DNA of 57,394 nt. Origin: Nitrosomonas sp. Nm132. Lineage in GTDB: Bacteria > Pseudomonadota > Gammaproteobacteria > Burkholderiales > Nitrosomonadaceae. The position numbers were made by a program, and so were the translations under genes. Position 1 is the stretch's first letter. Each line of letters begins with the position of its first letter. The DNA is taken from contig NZ_FNDH01000018.1 in the NCBI RefSeq assembly GCF_900100485.1, forward strand, positions 1-57,394, given 5' to 3'. The notes under the pieces are model-generated. The model had not been told where the DNA came from. It searched no databases and worked only from the letters and a program-made list of their open reading frames with translations. Below, piece after piece: positions 48,589 through 57,313 of the stretch.

Positions 48589-50256
48589 TTACTCTTTAGC
48601 AACCGCTAATTCTGCCCGAATGCGATGTAGTTTGGGATCATCTGGCAAGACAGACTCAGCCCTTTGCAGATACAGTCTGGCCTCATCGAGCCTGCCTTCA
48701 ATGCTTGCTTTGGCGATAAATTGAACATAACGATCAACTATTCTCTGTAACCCGGAAAGCGCGTCCGCATTGCCTGGATCGATGGCAAGCACCATTTGGT
48801 AGTATTTAAAGGCACTATCTCTTTGCGGTGTAGTAAAGCGCGCGGCTCTCATGGCTTTCTCAGCAGCCGCTAAGTGCGATTTGATTAATACCTCGTCAAA
48901 TGTTTTATCTAACACATTCTGATACTTAGGCTGAGGTAGCGGAGAATCGGTTGCGGCCAACTGCAGGTCTTTATCGGATTCCAGATCAGTTGTTATCGTG
49001 ACATCCTCTGGTATTGGTTCAGAAACCGGCGTGCTTGCTGGAGAAGGTATGTTTTCGGATATCTGATCACTTTCTGGCTGGCTTGATTGGGTAATGGCCA
49101 AAGCAACAGATAGGTCCTCTGGCGCCTCTGGCATGGTGAAGGTTTCATCAGTGCGATCCTCAGATGGAAGCTGCGCGGCAACTGTATCGGATTGATCATC
49201 TAATGATTCTGAAGTTTTTTCACCATACCATACGCCCACAGCAAGCAATGCGATGATTCCAGCCATGACACCAGCCACTATGGAATGTCTGTCTACCGAG
49301 CTACGCACGGCCTCATCCGTGGCTTTTTGCTGGAAAATAATAGCTTTGCCTTGCTCGCCGGTACACTCTGGTTTAAGCAGCGCCAGAATCTCCGCCGCTG
49401 ATTGCGGTCGATCGTTATAGTCAGGCCGCAGCATCCAATTGATTGCTTGCAACCATTCCGCGGTATAGGGTGTGCCTGCGGAGTCGGTGGGTAAAGTCAT
49501 CGGATCGGGCTCGCCGCTGCTTAATGCCATGATCCGACTCTGAGCGGTATCGGGTTGGCGATGCGTCATACAATAGTACATCGTTGCGCCCAGCGCATAA
49601 AAATCAGTGGCGGGACTGGACTGATTAGCCTGTTCATATTGTTCTACGGGCGCATAGCCAGCAGCTAATTCATCGGCAAGTTGAGAGGTACGCGCAGCAA
49701 TCGCCAGGCGTGCCGCAGCGAAATGAGTCAGCAGCGGTTCGCCATTCTTGCTCAGAAAAATCGCTGCCGGCTGGATACCACCATGCACTATTTTGTATTC
49801 ATGGATTTTCTGTAGCGCATTCAGAACCGATACCAGAATGAATTTTAATTCTGTTTCAGCCAGTGAAGCGGGAGGCTGGATTACCTTAGAAAGCGATACG
49901 CCTTCCTGACGAGCCATAATCAGGTAAGCCGTTCCATTGAGCTGCAACACATTCTCAGCAACGGCAATATTGGGGTGTTCGATCTGTGTGAGACGCTCAG
50001 CCTGATCCAAGAATGCCTTTAACCCGTATTCGAAATTCTCTTTATCATCCAGAGATTTCGGTTCAACACCAGGACCATCATTTACACGCATGGCTAAATC
50101 GTGAGGAAAATACTCCTGGATATCGACCCGCTCCTTAAGATGATGATTCCAGGCATGATAGGTGATATCGAATGCGCCAATTTTTAAGGTATCCTTAATT
50201 TCGTAGACACCGAGTTGCGTACCTTTCGGCAGAATTTGATCATGTGTGTGCGTCAT
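48589..50256 (-). CDS. Membrane-anchored pseudokinase with C-terminal TPR-like region
   Basis: 555 residues in the bacterial Ser/Thr kinase family (EYFPHDLAMR, GYAPVEQYEQ, ATDFYALGATMYY and DRPQSAAE are family text), but key catalytic residues are replaced. The VAIK lysine is Gln47 (VDIQEYFP). HRDIKPAN is HGGIQPAA: the catalytic Asp is Gly160, Lys is Gln162 and Asn is Ala165. DFG is HFA (178-180), and the glycine loop is degenerate. So it should not phosphorylate. A transmembrane helix (about 325-343) precedes an acidic Ser/Pro-rich linker and a helical TPR-like tail from about 450. Likely a scaffold or sensor at the membrane. Divergent from the helicase fusion at 50581, with 324 bp between. 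Confidence 0.88.
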   Translation of the reverse strand: MTHTHDQILPKGTQLGVYEIKDTLKIGAFDITYHAWNHHLKERVDIQEYFPHDLAMRVNDGPGVEPKSLDDKENFEYGLKAFLDQAERLTQIEHPNIAVAENVLQLNGTAYLIMARQEGVSLSKVIQPPASLAETELKFILVSVLNALQKIHEYKIVHGGIQPAAIFLSKNGEPLLTHFAAARLAIAARTSQLADELAAGYAPVEQYEQANQSSPATDFYALGATMYYCMTHRQPDTAQSRIMALSSGEPDPMTLPTDSAGTPYTAEWLQAINWMLRPDYNDRPQSAAEILALLKPECTGEQGKAIIFQQKATDEAVRSSVDRHSIVAGVMAGIIALLAVGVWYGEKTSESLDDQSDTVAAQLPSEDRTDETFTMPEAPEDLSVALAITQSSQPESDQISENIPSPASTPVSEPIPEDVTITTDLESDKDLQLAATDSPLPQPKYQNVLDKTFDEVLIKSHLAAAEKAMRAARFTTPQRDSAFKYYQMVLAIDPGNADALSGLQRIVDRYVQFIAKASIEGRLDEARLYLQRAESVLPDDPKLHRIRAELAVAKE

Positions 50257-50580
50257 GATATGTATTACCCCTTTCTCTGATCTCGTTTAACGGATTGCTG
50301 AAAAGCCGCGGCAGTTGGTCATCTGTGCTATTACGCGGCACTCGCTCTCCTTGCCTATCTTACTTGATATGCCTCGGTTACTGTACTCCAAGCGCCTTGC
50401 ATCTGACCATCTCTCAAAGTTCTTGGCTTTAGAACTTCTCATGAAGTATTCTTTGGAGTATCGGTAAATTACACCCATCGCCCAACAAAAGTCGTTCTTT
50501 GAATCTGGATTCACGATTTTCCCTATACACTCTGCCTCTTTTAACTACTTCGACCACGTAACCATTATCTGTAGCATTCT
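50257..50580. other. Divergent intergenic region between pseudokinase and helicase fusion
   Basis: Must hold promoters for both genes. A weak plus-strand pair is TTGAAT (50499) and TATACA (50524), with a 19-bp spacer. There is no Shine-Dalgarno before the helicase ATG. A minus-strand open stretch (50287-50514) is not recognised and is not called. Confidence 0.3.
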
Positions 50581-53292
50581 ATGAAAATCCTTGTTTACAA
50601 TGAGCTCAACCCCAAAACTATTCCGGGTTTCGCCAAGTTACAACAATACCTGGAAGATGATAACTTCAAATCGGCTGATGTTAAAAAGGTCGGCAATAAT
50701 TTATATCGAGCCAAGCTTAATCAGCGTGACCGGTTGCTGTTCTCGGTTTATCGTTACCAAGAAGAAAATTATGCGCTGATTCTGGAATTTATCAAAAATC
50801 ATGCTTACCAGGATTCGCGTTTTCTACGTCAGGTCAGCCATATTGATGAAGATAACATTCCGCTCATACTCAAACCTGATGAAATCAGCGAAAAACAGCT
50901 GTTTTATCTTAATCCCAACCATACGTCGTTTAATCTGCTGGACAAAATCATCTCTTTTGATGACCGCCAACAATCAATTTATGATTTGCAGCCGCCGCTT
51001 ATTGTGATCGGTTCGGCTGGCAGCGGCAAGACAGCGCTGACGCTGGAAAAAATGAAACAGGCGGTAGGGGATGTGCTGTATGTAACCCAGTCTGCCTATT
51101 TGGTCAAGAATTCCCGCGATTTGTATTACGCTCATCATTACGATAACCCTGATCAGCAGATTGATTTTTTATCGTTCCAGGAGTTTCTCGAGAGTATTCG
51201 CGTGCCAGAAGGCAAACCTGTCACCTTTCAGGCCTTTCAGCAGTGGTTTAGCCGCTATCGTCAGGGGCCATTGAAAGATGCACATAAACTGTTCGAGGAG
51301 TTTCGCGGCGTTATCACTGGACCCGCCACCGATAAAAGCTGGTTAAGCCGTGCAGATTATCTGAATCTGGGCGTGAAAGAATCTATCTTTCTGAGCGAAG
51401 AACGCGAGCTGGTATATGACGTATTTGAAAAATACCTGGCTTTCTTACAGAAAGAACACCTTTATGATAGCAATATCGTCAGTCATCAGTACCTGCAACA
51501 CTCACAACCACGCTACGATTTTGTCGTAGTTGATGAAGTACAAGATTTAACCAATATACAGCTCTATCTGATCATCAAATCACTCCGTCAAACACAGGAT
51601 TTTATCCTGTGCGGCGACTCCAATCAGATTGTTCATCCCAACTTCTTTTCCTGGTCGAAAGTAAAAAGCCTGTTTTATCGGCAGGATGATATTCAGCCAT
51701 CCAACGAACTGATCCGGATTCTGAACACCAACTACCGTAATTCACCGCAAGTTACCGATATTGCCAACAAGATTTTAAAAATTAAAAACCAGCGCTTTGG
51801 CTCCATCGACAAAGAAAGCCATTATCTGGTTGAAAGCAACGGTCACAACCAGGGCGAAGTGTTATTTTTGCAGGATACTGCCCCGGTTCGCCAGGAACTG
51901 GACAGCAAAACCAGAGCTTCTACGCTGTTCGCCATTATCGTCATGACAGCCGAGCAGAAACCAGCAGCACAACAGCATTTCAGCACCCCGCTGATATTTA
52001 CCATTCAGGAAGCCAAGGGGCTGGAATATGAGAACATCATCCTCTACAACTTCCTGAGCCAGGAAGAAAGCCGCTATCGTGAAATCAGTAAGGGTGTCAG
52101 CCCTGCTGATCTGGATCAGGACATTAAATATGCTCGCGCCAAGGATAAAACCGACAAATCGCTGGAGATCTACAAGTTTTATATCAATGCGTTGTATGTT
52201 GCGCTGACCAGGGCTGTTAAAAACCTGTACTGGATTGAAAGCAACCCCAGGCAGCCGTTGCTGGATCTGCTGGGGTTGCGCAACGCCCAGGAAAGTCTGC
52301 AGCTTGCCAGCCAGCAATCCAGTCTGGATGCCTGGCGCCTGGAAGCGCATAAACTCGAACTCCAGGGCAAGCAGGAACAAGCTGAGCGTATACGCAATGA
52401 AATTCTCAAACAAAGAACACCGGACTGGCAAATCATCAGCAACGCAACACTGATCGGTCTAAAACAGAAAGCCTTTGACCATGCTGACAAGAACGCCAGA
52501 ATGACTCTGCTCGAATACGGCCTGGTTTATGAAAACCAAGACATCATAGATAGCTTGCAGAACGCCGGATTCAAAGCCGCACAATATCCTGAAAAAAGCT
52601 TGCAGATGCTCCAACAAAAGCACTACAGCGCCTACAGCTTTAAAAAACCCGACGCTGTCCTCAAGCATGTCGATCTATATGGTCCGGATTTTCGCAATAT
52701 TTTTAATCAAACGCCGCTAATGGTCGCTGCCTGGATGGGCAATACCGAAGTAATCAAGGCGCTGGTTGAACTGGGCGCCGATACCGAAAAAGTCGACAGC
52801 AACGGTCTAATCGCGTTTCAAATCGCGCTTGCGCAAACGGCTCGCAACGAAAGCTACGCCAAAAAGAAATTGGCCGATATCTACGAACAGCTCGAACCCA
52901 CCAGCATGAGCATTCAGGTCGACGGTCATTTGATCAAACTCGACCAGCACACCATGGAGTTCTTCATGCTCAATCTAATGATCTCCCTGTCTTGTCGCGT
53001 AATGACGAAAAAAACGTTTTACCGGCCTGCCGGTTTCTCCAGCCAGGATTTTATCGATGCAGTGCAGCACATTCCCTACAGCATTTTGCCTGAACGGCGC
53101 AAACAACGGGCTTATCTGTCCAGTATTCTGGCGAAGAACGAAATCAACAAGGACGATCGCTACAACCGCAAATTGTTTTACCGCATCATGCGTGGAACCT
53201 ATATTTTCAATCCTGGTTTGGCACTCAAAGTGGAAGGAGAATGGATCAATATTTATGATTTATTGGCTATAGAAAAACCGGTACTGCAATAA
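50581..53292 (+). CDS. RelE-like toxin domain fused to UvrD-type helicase and ankyrin repeats
   Basis: 903 residues with a three-part architecture. Residues 1-80 resemble a RelE/ParE-superfamily fold (FAKLQQYLEDDNFK, NNLYRAKLNQRDRLLFSVYR, LILEFIKNHAY). The SF1 UvrD-like helicase follows: Walker A GSAGSGKT (144-151), Walker B VVVDEVQDL (315-323), motif III LCGDSNQ (343-349), NYRNSPQ (384-390), KGLEYENIILYN (479-490) and YVALTRAVKNLYW (539-551). One or two ankyrin repeats lie near 707-755 (NQTPLMVAAWMGNTEVIKAL). The last ~150 residues are unrecognised. All ATPase motifs are intact. Function is unknown; a toxin-helicase effector or nucleic-acid-sensing defence protein is inferred. A remnant of a second copy lies at 55430. 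Confidence 0.88.
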   Translation: MKILVYNELNPKTIPGFAKLQQYLEDDNFKSADVKKVGNNLYRAKLNQRDRLLFSVYRYQEENYALILEFIKNHAYQDSRFLRQVSHIDEDNIPLILKPDEISEKQLFYLNPNHTSFNLLDKIISFDDRQQSIYDLQPPLIVIGSAGSGKTALTLEKMKQAVGDVLYVTQSAYLVKNSRDLYYAHHYDNPDQQIDFLSFQEFLESIRVPEGKPVTFQAFQQWFSRYRQGPLKDAHKLFEEFRGVITGPATDKSWLSRADYLNLGVKESIFLSEERELVYDVFEKYLAFLQKEHLYDSNIVSHQYLQHSQPRYDFVVVDEVQDLTNIQLYLIIKSLRQTQDFILCGDSNQIVHPNFFSWSKVKSLFYRQDDIQPSNELIRILNTNYRNSPQVTDIANKILKIKNQRFGSIDKESHYLVESNGHNQGEVLFLQDTAPVRQELDSKTRASTLFAIIVMTAEQKPAAQQHFSTPLIFTIQEAKGLEYENIILYNFLSQEESRYREISKGVSPADLDQDIKYARAKDKTDKSLEIYKFYINALYVALTRAVKNLYWIESNPRQPLLDLLGLRNAQESLQLASQQSSLDAWRLEAHKLELQGKQEQAERIRNEILKQRTPDWQIISNATLIGLKQKAFDHADKNARMTLLEYGLVYENQDIIDSLQNAGFKAAQYPEKSLQMLQQKHYSAYSFKKPDAVLKHVDLYGPDFRNIFNQTPLMVAAWMGNTEVIKALVELGADTEKVDSNGLIAFQIALAQTARNESYAKKKLADIYEQLEPTSMSIQVDGHLIKLDQHTMEFFMLNLMISLSCRVMTKKTFYRPAGFSSQDFIDAVQHIPYSILPERRKQRAYLSSILAKNEINKDDRYNRKLFYRIMRGTYIFNPGLALKVEGEWINIYDLLAIEKPVLQ

Positions 53293-53334
53293 CTAAAACC
53301 TATCGTATCGCGCTTAATCTTTTAGTAGTTGTAG

Positions 53335-53375
53335 GGTGCCAATAAGCGAAGCGCATTGCACCGGTATTTTTTTAA
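53335..53375 (+). terminator. Terminator after the helicase fusion
   Basis: GGTGCCAAT-N11-ATTGCACC stem followed by GGTATTTTTTT. The GTAGGGTGC...GCGAAGCGCATTGCACC text is a common interspersed hairpin in proteobacteria, recruited here as a rho-independent terminator. A second stem, GGCGCAAT-AAAA-ATTGCGCC (53379-53398), follows and may serve the convergent desaturase. Confidence 0.65.
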
Positions 53376-53439
53376 TTTGGCGCAATAAAAATTGCGCCCT
53401 ATGCTTGCTTCAGAAGATTGATATCATTCCCCTTTTCGA

Positions 53440-54468
53440 TTACAGCGGGGTTAAGAAAGATATGCCATTCGTACCTACTGCGGAGCCGTTTTGGAGACGT
53501 TGTACAAACTGGCTCCCTCGCGTCTCGCTCTCATCGCCGAACACTCGCGCCACTCTCCCCTTATGGAAGCTCGACAGCTGCTTACCAAACGGAATGACGA
53601 AATCTCCCTGGTCACCATACAGCTCTCTATGCAGCTTTGGCAGCTCGTGCCAGGGAGCTGTAGGCTTTGCATGATGGGCGTTGTGGTAACCGAAGTTGAG
53701 CGTAAGAAGATTTAGCCACGGATGGTTGACTGAGATCAGGTTGCTGAATGTATGAGACTCTTCATAATCCCGATCGCCCCTGTGCTTTACCAGGTCGAAG
53801 TGATGATCGGTTGCCAGCATCAGGCCATAGTTATGCTGAAGCGCATCCATGAAGCGCAAAATCGTCAAGAAAATGGTATAGGCGATGACATAGCATATGT
53901 AGGCCATTGGCGAATAGAGGAACACTGCGAGAAGCAAGCTGAACCTGATCATGATTATCACGGTGACTCGCAACCGCTGGTTCTTTTTGTCCTTAAAAAG
54001 GAACGGCGCAAGCATGAGTGCTCCATGCATGAGAAATTCTACAACGGGTATATACAACCACTCCAATGCCTGCACAATTTTGCGCTGAATTGGAGCGCGC
54101 GCGAGATAACCTCTGTAGTCGAGCGTTATGACATCGACGTTATTCACGTGGTGCTGCATGTGATTAGCGCGCAAATCCTCGTAAGTTCCGTAACAACTGC
54201 CAGTAAGCCAATTTAACGCCTTTCCCAGCATGGCATTATGACGCGGCGACTTGAATAGGGTATTGTGCCCACAATCGTGGATCATATAAGCGGCAATCAC
54301 CATGCCGTGAGCCATCGCGAGTGTGCCAATAATCATAAAGACTGGGTTCAGGGATAGAATAAGTGCTGCTCCACCAAAATAAGCCAATTGACAATAAAGC
54401 AGAACCGAAATGGTTGGACGCAAGCTGCCCTTGTAACGAAGCCAGATTTTCTCTATTTTATGAATCAT
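53440..54468 (-). CDS. Membrane fatty acid desaturase
   Basis: 342 residues. The di-iron His boxes are HDCGH (64-68), HMQHH (103-107) and, near the C-terminus, HNAHH. About four to five membrane helices (about residues 22-62 and 150-210) complete the FADS topology. It introduces double bonds into acyl chains and so tunes membrane fluidity. AAGGAGG precedes the ATG. Divergently transcribed from the winged-helix regulator at 54597, which probably controls it. It ends in sequence convergent with the helicase fusion. Confidence 0.92.
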   Translation of the reverse strand: MIHKIEKIWLRYKGSLRPTISVLLYCQLAYFGGAALILSLNPVFMIIGTLAMAHGMVIAAYMIHDCGHNTLFKSPRHNAMLGKALNWLTGSCYGTYEDLRANHMQHHVNNVDVITLDYRGYLARAPIQRKIVQALEWLYIPVVEFLMHGALMLAPFLFKDKKNQRLRVTVIIMIRFSLLLAVFLYSPMAYICYVIAYTIFLTILRFMDALQHNYGLMLATDHHFDLVKHRGDRDYEESHTFSNLISVNHPWLNLLTLNFGYHNAHHAKPTAPWHELPKLHRELYGDQGDFVIPFGKQLSSFHKGRVARVFGDESETRGSQFVQRLQNGSAVGTNGISFLTPL

Positions 54469-54596
54469 GATCGATAGCCTCCTTTTTAGCTAATTCTTGA
54501 ATTACAGAAACACCCAAACAGAAGCAATTATGCATGCAAATTTACATGCAATCAAGCGATAGAATTATACCGAACTAACAGGAGTGGATTCCGAAA

Positions 54597-55019
54597 ATGC
54601 AAACAAAAATCAAAACCTTGGCCAAACCCAAGAAATACCCAAACACCAGGCGCCGTCAGTTCATTCAGCTAATTAACTGTACAGATCACTATTGGATGGA
54701 AGTTCTGGGAGATGAACTCTTCCACGACCTGAACTACTATGATCTCTTCACACAAATGTGGCTGAGGCACAATGATACTTTTTACAAGTCCGAGCTGCAT
54801 CGGCTCATGCCACACATTAGTCAGCGCACCGCTGTCAAATATATTCAGATTGCAATCGATCACGGCTTCCTCGTCGAGCATCCGGACCCGGAAGATCTGC
54901 GTTCAAAGCGGATCACGATGTCTGCCGATCTCAAGCGAAAAATCGAGCTTTTCCTGGATTACTCCATCTCAGTATTCGAGACATTTTCTTTACCGGATTC
55001 TCAGCCCCCTCATTCATAA
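54597..55019 (+). CDS. MarR-like winged-helix transcriptional regulator
   Basis: 140 residues. A winged helix-turn-helix is suggested by LFTQMWLRHNDTFYKSELHR, ISQRTAVKYIQIAIDHGFLV (recognition helix) and the wing HPDPEDLRSKRITMSADLKR. This arrangement is seen in small MarR-type regulators located next to desaturases. Divergent from the desaturase with a 128-bp AT-rich shared promoter region, so autoregulation and desaturase control are inferred. Ligand unknown. Confidence 0.75.
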   Translation: MQTKIKTLAKPKKYPNTRRRQFIQLINCTDHYWMEVLGDELFHDLNYYDLFTQMWLRHNDTFYKSELHRLMPHISQRTAVKYIQIAIDHGFLVEHPDPEDLRSKRITMSADLKRKIELFLDYSISVFETFSLPDSQPPHS

Positions 55020-55237
55020 CAAAATGCTGTATCTCGCCAAGCCCAGAGGGCTGCTGACCTTGGTTATTGAACTTCAACTCTGCACCAGACCAACATATCA
55101 ACAACGCCATTCACCACGAATGCACGAATACCACAGAAAGCACAGAAAGGGTCTAGGTCCAGAATCAAGAATTCTTGTTCTTGCGAATAATAACCCCCAA
55201 TCGTCGCTCTTATTTTCTTGATTCGCGACCTGGCCCC

Positions 55238-55342
55238 GATGTGGAGATCTTTTATAACCGGCAGCGCAAACAGGAAAAATTGGGTTACCTATCACCAGCA
55301 GAATTTACACAGCGATACTATGCAAATCTACTTGCTGCTTAA
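55238..55342 (+). pseudogene. IS3-family transposase (OrfB), C-terminal remnant
   Basis: The frame from 55238 reads DVEIFYNRQRKQEKLGYLSP then AEFTQRYY..., the classic C-terminus of IS3-family integrase-type transposases. The stop codon TAA (55340-55342) is supplied by the TTAA end of the adjoining palindromic element. Nothing upstream in 55020-55237 is recognisable as transposase. Confidence 0.85.
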
Positions 55343-55394
55343 CCCGAATATTTCATAAATTGGCACGTGCCAATTTATGAAATATTCGGGTTAA
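55339..55394. repeat. Palindromic element, family 1, perfect 56-bp palindrome (copy F)
   Basis: TTAACCCGAATATTTCATAA continues through ATTGGCACGTGCCAAT into its exact complement; all 28 bp of each arm pair. It has no interior at all. It overlaps the stop codon of the IS3 remnant. Confidence 0.93.
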
Positions 55395-55429
55395 GCATAT
55401 GGACTCCATATTTGACAACACATATCACT

Positions 55430-55577
55430 CCGTATTGGCACGCTTCAATCGGACTTATGTTTTCAATCCTGACCTGGCGCTCAAAGTGGAAGGGAATGGA
55501 TCAATATTTATGATTTATTGGCTATAGACTGGCAAGCACAGCAATCTCAAGACCGGCAGGACAAGCAACCGGAATAG
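55430..55577 (+). pseudogene. 3' remnant of a paralogue of the RelE-UvrD-ankyrin gene
   Basis: Reads TYVFNPDLALKVEG, then after a 1-bp deletion WINIYDLLAIDWQAQQ to a stop at 55575-55577. This matches the end of the 50581-53292 protein (TYIFNPGLALKVEGEWINIY, DLLAIE). Over 30 consecutive bases around 55494-55527 are identical. The tail diverges after DLLAI, so it derives from a related but distinct gene, not a simple recent copy. Confidence 0.85.
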
Positions 55578-55605
55578 CTCTTTTCTTAAATAGCTCTTTT
55601 CTTAA
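55574..55605. repeat. 16-bp tandem duplication
   Basis: ATAGCTCTTTTCTTAA occurs twice head to tail (55574-55589, 55590-55605), just after the remnant and upstream of the YefM-type gene. Confidence 0.9.
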
Positions 55606-55633
55606 TTTGCTTTGTTATTTATTTCAGCTACAC

Positions 55634-55641
55634 TTGTACAA
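55634..55641. promoter_or_regulatory. TTGTACAA palindrome, candidate YefM/YoeB operator
   Basis: Contains TGTACA, the core hexamer bound by YefM-YoeB in E. coli, about 30 bp upstream of the antitoxin ATG. Autoregulation is inferred. Confidence 0.5.
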
Positions 55642-55671
55642 TTTATTGGCCAAGTTAAACAAATATCAGTT

Positions 55672-55932
55672 ATGAAAGTTGTAACCTATTCCTATGCGCG
55701 TAACGCACTAAAATCCATATTAGACGATGTTGTTCGTGATGCAGATGTAACCATCATCAGCCGTCGTGATGCAGAAGGTGATGCAGTAGTCATGTCACTG
55801 GATAGCTACAATAGCATTATGGAAACCTTGCATCTGACCAGTCATCCTGCCAATGCAGCCGCGTTGGCACGGGCAATTGCACAAGACAAAGCCGGGCAAG
55901 CACAAGAGCATTCACTCCACCCCATTGATTGA
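55672..55932 (+). CDS. yefM: YefM/Phd-type antitoxin
   Basis: 86 residues: N-terminal Phd/YefM DNA-binding fold (MKVVTYSYARNALKSILDDV, then VTIISRRDAEGDAVVMSLDS YNS region) and a flexible C-terminal toxin-binding tail. It neutralises YoeB and represses the operon. The ATG at 55672 aligns with family starts. The stop overlaps the toxin start (TTGA). A TTGTACAA operator-like site lies upstream. Confidence 0.9.
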   Translation: MKVVTYSYARNALKSILDDVVRDADVTIISRRDAEGDAVVMSLDSYNSIMETLHLTSHPANAAALARAIAQDKAGQAQEHSLHPID

Positions 55933-56198
55933 CGGTGCGCGCCATTCGATTTGTCCCCGATGCATGGGAAGCTTATTTGTATTGGCAAAAGCAGGACAAA
56001 AAGACGCTCAAGCGGATAAATCTGCTGATCAATGCGGCCGTAAGTGACCCATTTACCGGAATCGGCAAACCCGAGCCGCTACGGGGCGAATTATCAGGCT
56101 ACTGGTCCAGACGTATTGATGAGACAAATCGATTGGTATATCGAGCAACTGATACCGAACTGGTCATTATTGCTTGTCGTTTTCACTATGACGATTAA
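55929..56198 (+). CDS. yoeB: YoeB-type mRNA interferase toxin
   Basis: 89 residues, RelE superfamily ribosome-dependent endoribonuclease. YoeB landmarks are intact: FVPDAWEAYLYWQKQDKK, RINLLINAAVSDPFTGIGKP, EPLRGELSGYWSRRID, NRLVYRATD and the C-terminal CRFHYDD, with the catalytic Glu/Arg/His set in PEPLRG, SRRI and FHY. It starts with TTG at 55929 (4-bp overlap with the antitoxin stop) or GTG at 55935. The module appears complete. Confidence 0.92.
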   Translation: MTVRAIRFVPDAWEAYLYWQKQDKKTLKRINLLINAAVSDPFTGIGKPEPLRGELSGYWSRRIDETNRLVYRATDTELVIIACRFHYDD

Positions 56199-56389
56199 AG
56201 GTAATAGCGGACGGACGGCAATAGAAAAATCGTGCCCCCTACTTACTATTTAATTCTTTTGAAGATCTCATGTAACTACTACCCCCCAAAAAATAGCAAT
56301 AACTTCTTCGTCGCTAAAACTTAAATCCGCGTAATTGCTTATAGACAAAATTAACAACGGGCAAATTAATCTCAAGCAAGCATATACTC

Positions 56390-57313
56390 ATGAGCGAATA
56401 CCAGTATTACGAATTTATGGCTGTCGACCAGCCGCTTACCTCCCAGCAACAAGCCGAGCTGCGCAGTCGTTCATCGCGTGCCACAATTACCGCCACAAGC
56501 TTCATTAATGAGTATCACTGGGGCGATCTAAAAGGCGACCCACTGAATTGGATGCAACGCTATTTCGATGCGCACGTCTATTCGGCTAACTGGGGGTCGT
56601 GCTGTTTGATGCTACGTTTACCAATTTCTTCATTGGATGCGGAAACTCTGAAGCAATTTACTGCACTCTCCCAAACAGATGCGCAATCATTTTATGTTGA
56701 GGCCTTTGTCGTTACCCAAGCATCTGACCATTGGATACTCCAATGGAATTTTAACGACGATTCCGGGCGCTACGAACGCTTCTGGAGCCAAGAGGACGGT
56801 CCAGGGTGGATGGCCAGCTTACTTCCGATACGCGATGAGCTAATGCGCGGTGATACACGTCCACTTTACTTGGGTTGGCTGGCTCGGGTATGTAATGGGG
56901 AGATAGGTCAGAATGATCTCGAACCTCCGATTCCTCCAGGCCTTCAATCGCTCACACCTGCACAGACTGCATTGACTACCTTCTTGTTGATCGACCCAGA
57001 TTGGCTGGCCGCTGCTGCCACAGTCAGTCAAGCTTTACCTGTCCGCAATAATATTGATCCCGACATCGATAACTGGATTGCAACCCAGTCGTTAGATGAT
57101 ATGCGTGCAACTATGCGTTTGCTTTTGGAAAAACGAGGACAGGAAGCTAAACGTAAGTTACAGCAGCGTTTTTTGAGCTGGCAGCGAGAACACTTGCCAA
57201 ACTCTCAGAAGCTGTCTGGCAAAACATTAGACGCATTTTGCAAGTGTTATTTTCATCATGGCGATTCGAATCATATTTTCGGCAGTGCCTGGCAGGATTT
57301 CGAAATCCTTTGA
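56390..57313 (+). pseudogene. Conserved protein of unknown function, truncated by an IS5-family element
   Basis: The first ~270 codons form a conserved hypothetical protein (starts MSEYQYYEFMAVDQPLTSQQ; SFINEYHWGDLKGDP; DAHVYSANWGSCCLMLRLP). Similar proteins are known to me as neighbours of SWIM zinc-finger genes, and their function is undefined. From about 57200 the frame runs into antisense transposase sequence and ends in WQDFEIL, which is not native. So the 3' part of the gene is displaced by the insertion. A late region with a charged helix (LEKRGQEAKRKLQQRFLSWQ) marks the last native text. Confidence 0.7.

Noticed and set aside
50287..50514. 75-codon minus-strand frame between pseudokinase and helicase
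   Set aside because: No ribosome site or recognised family, and it would occupy the shared promoter region.
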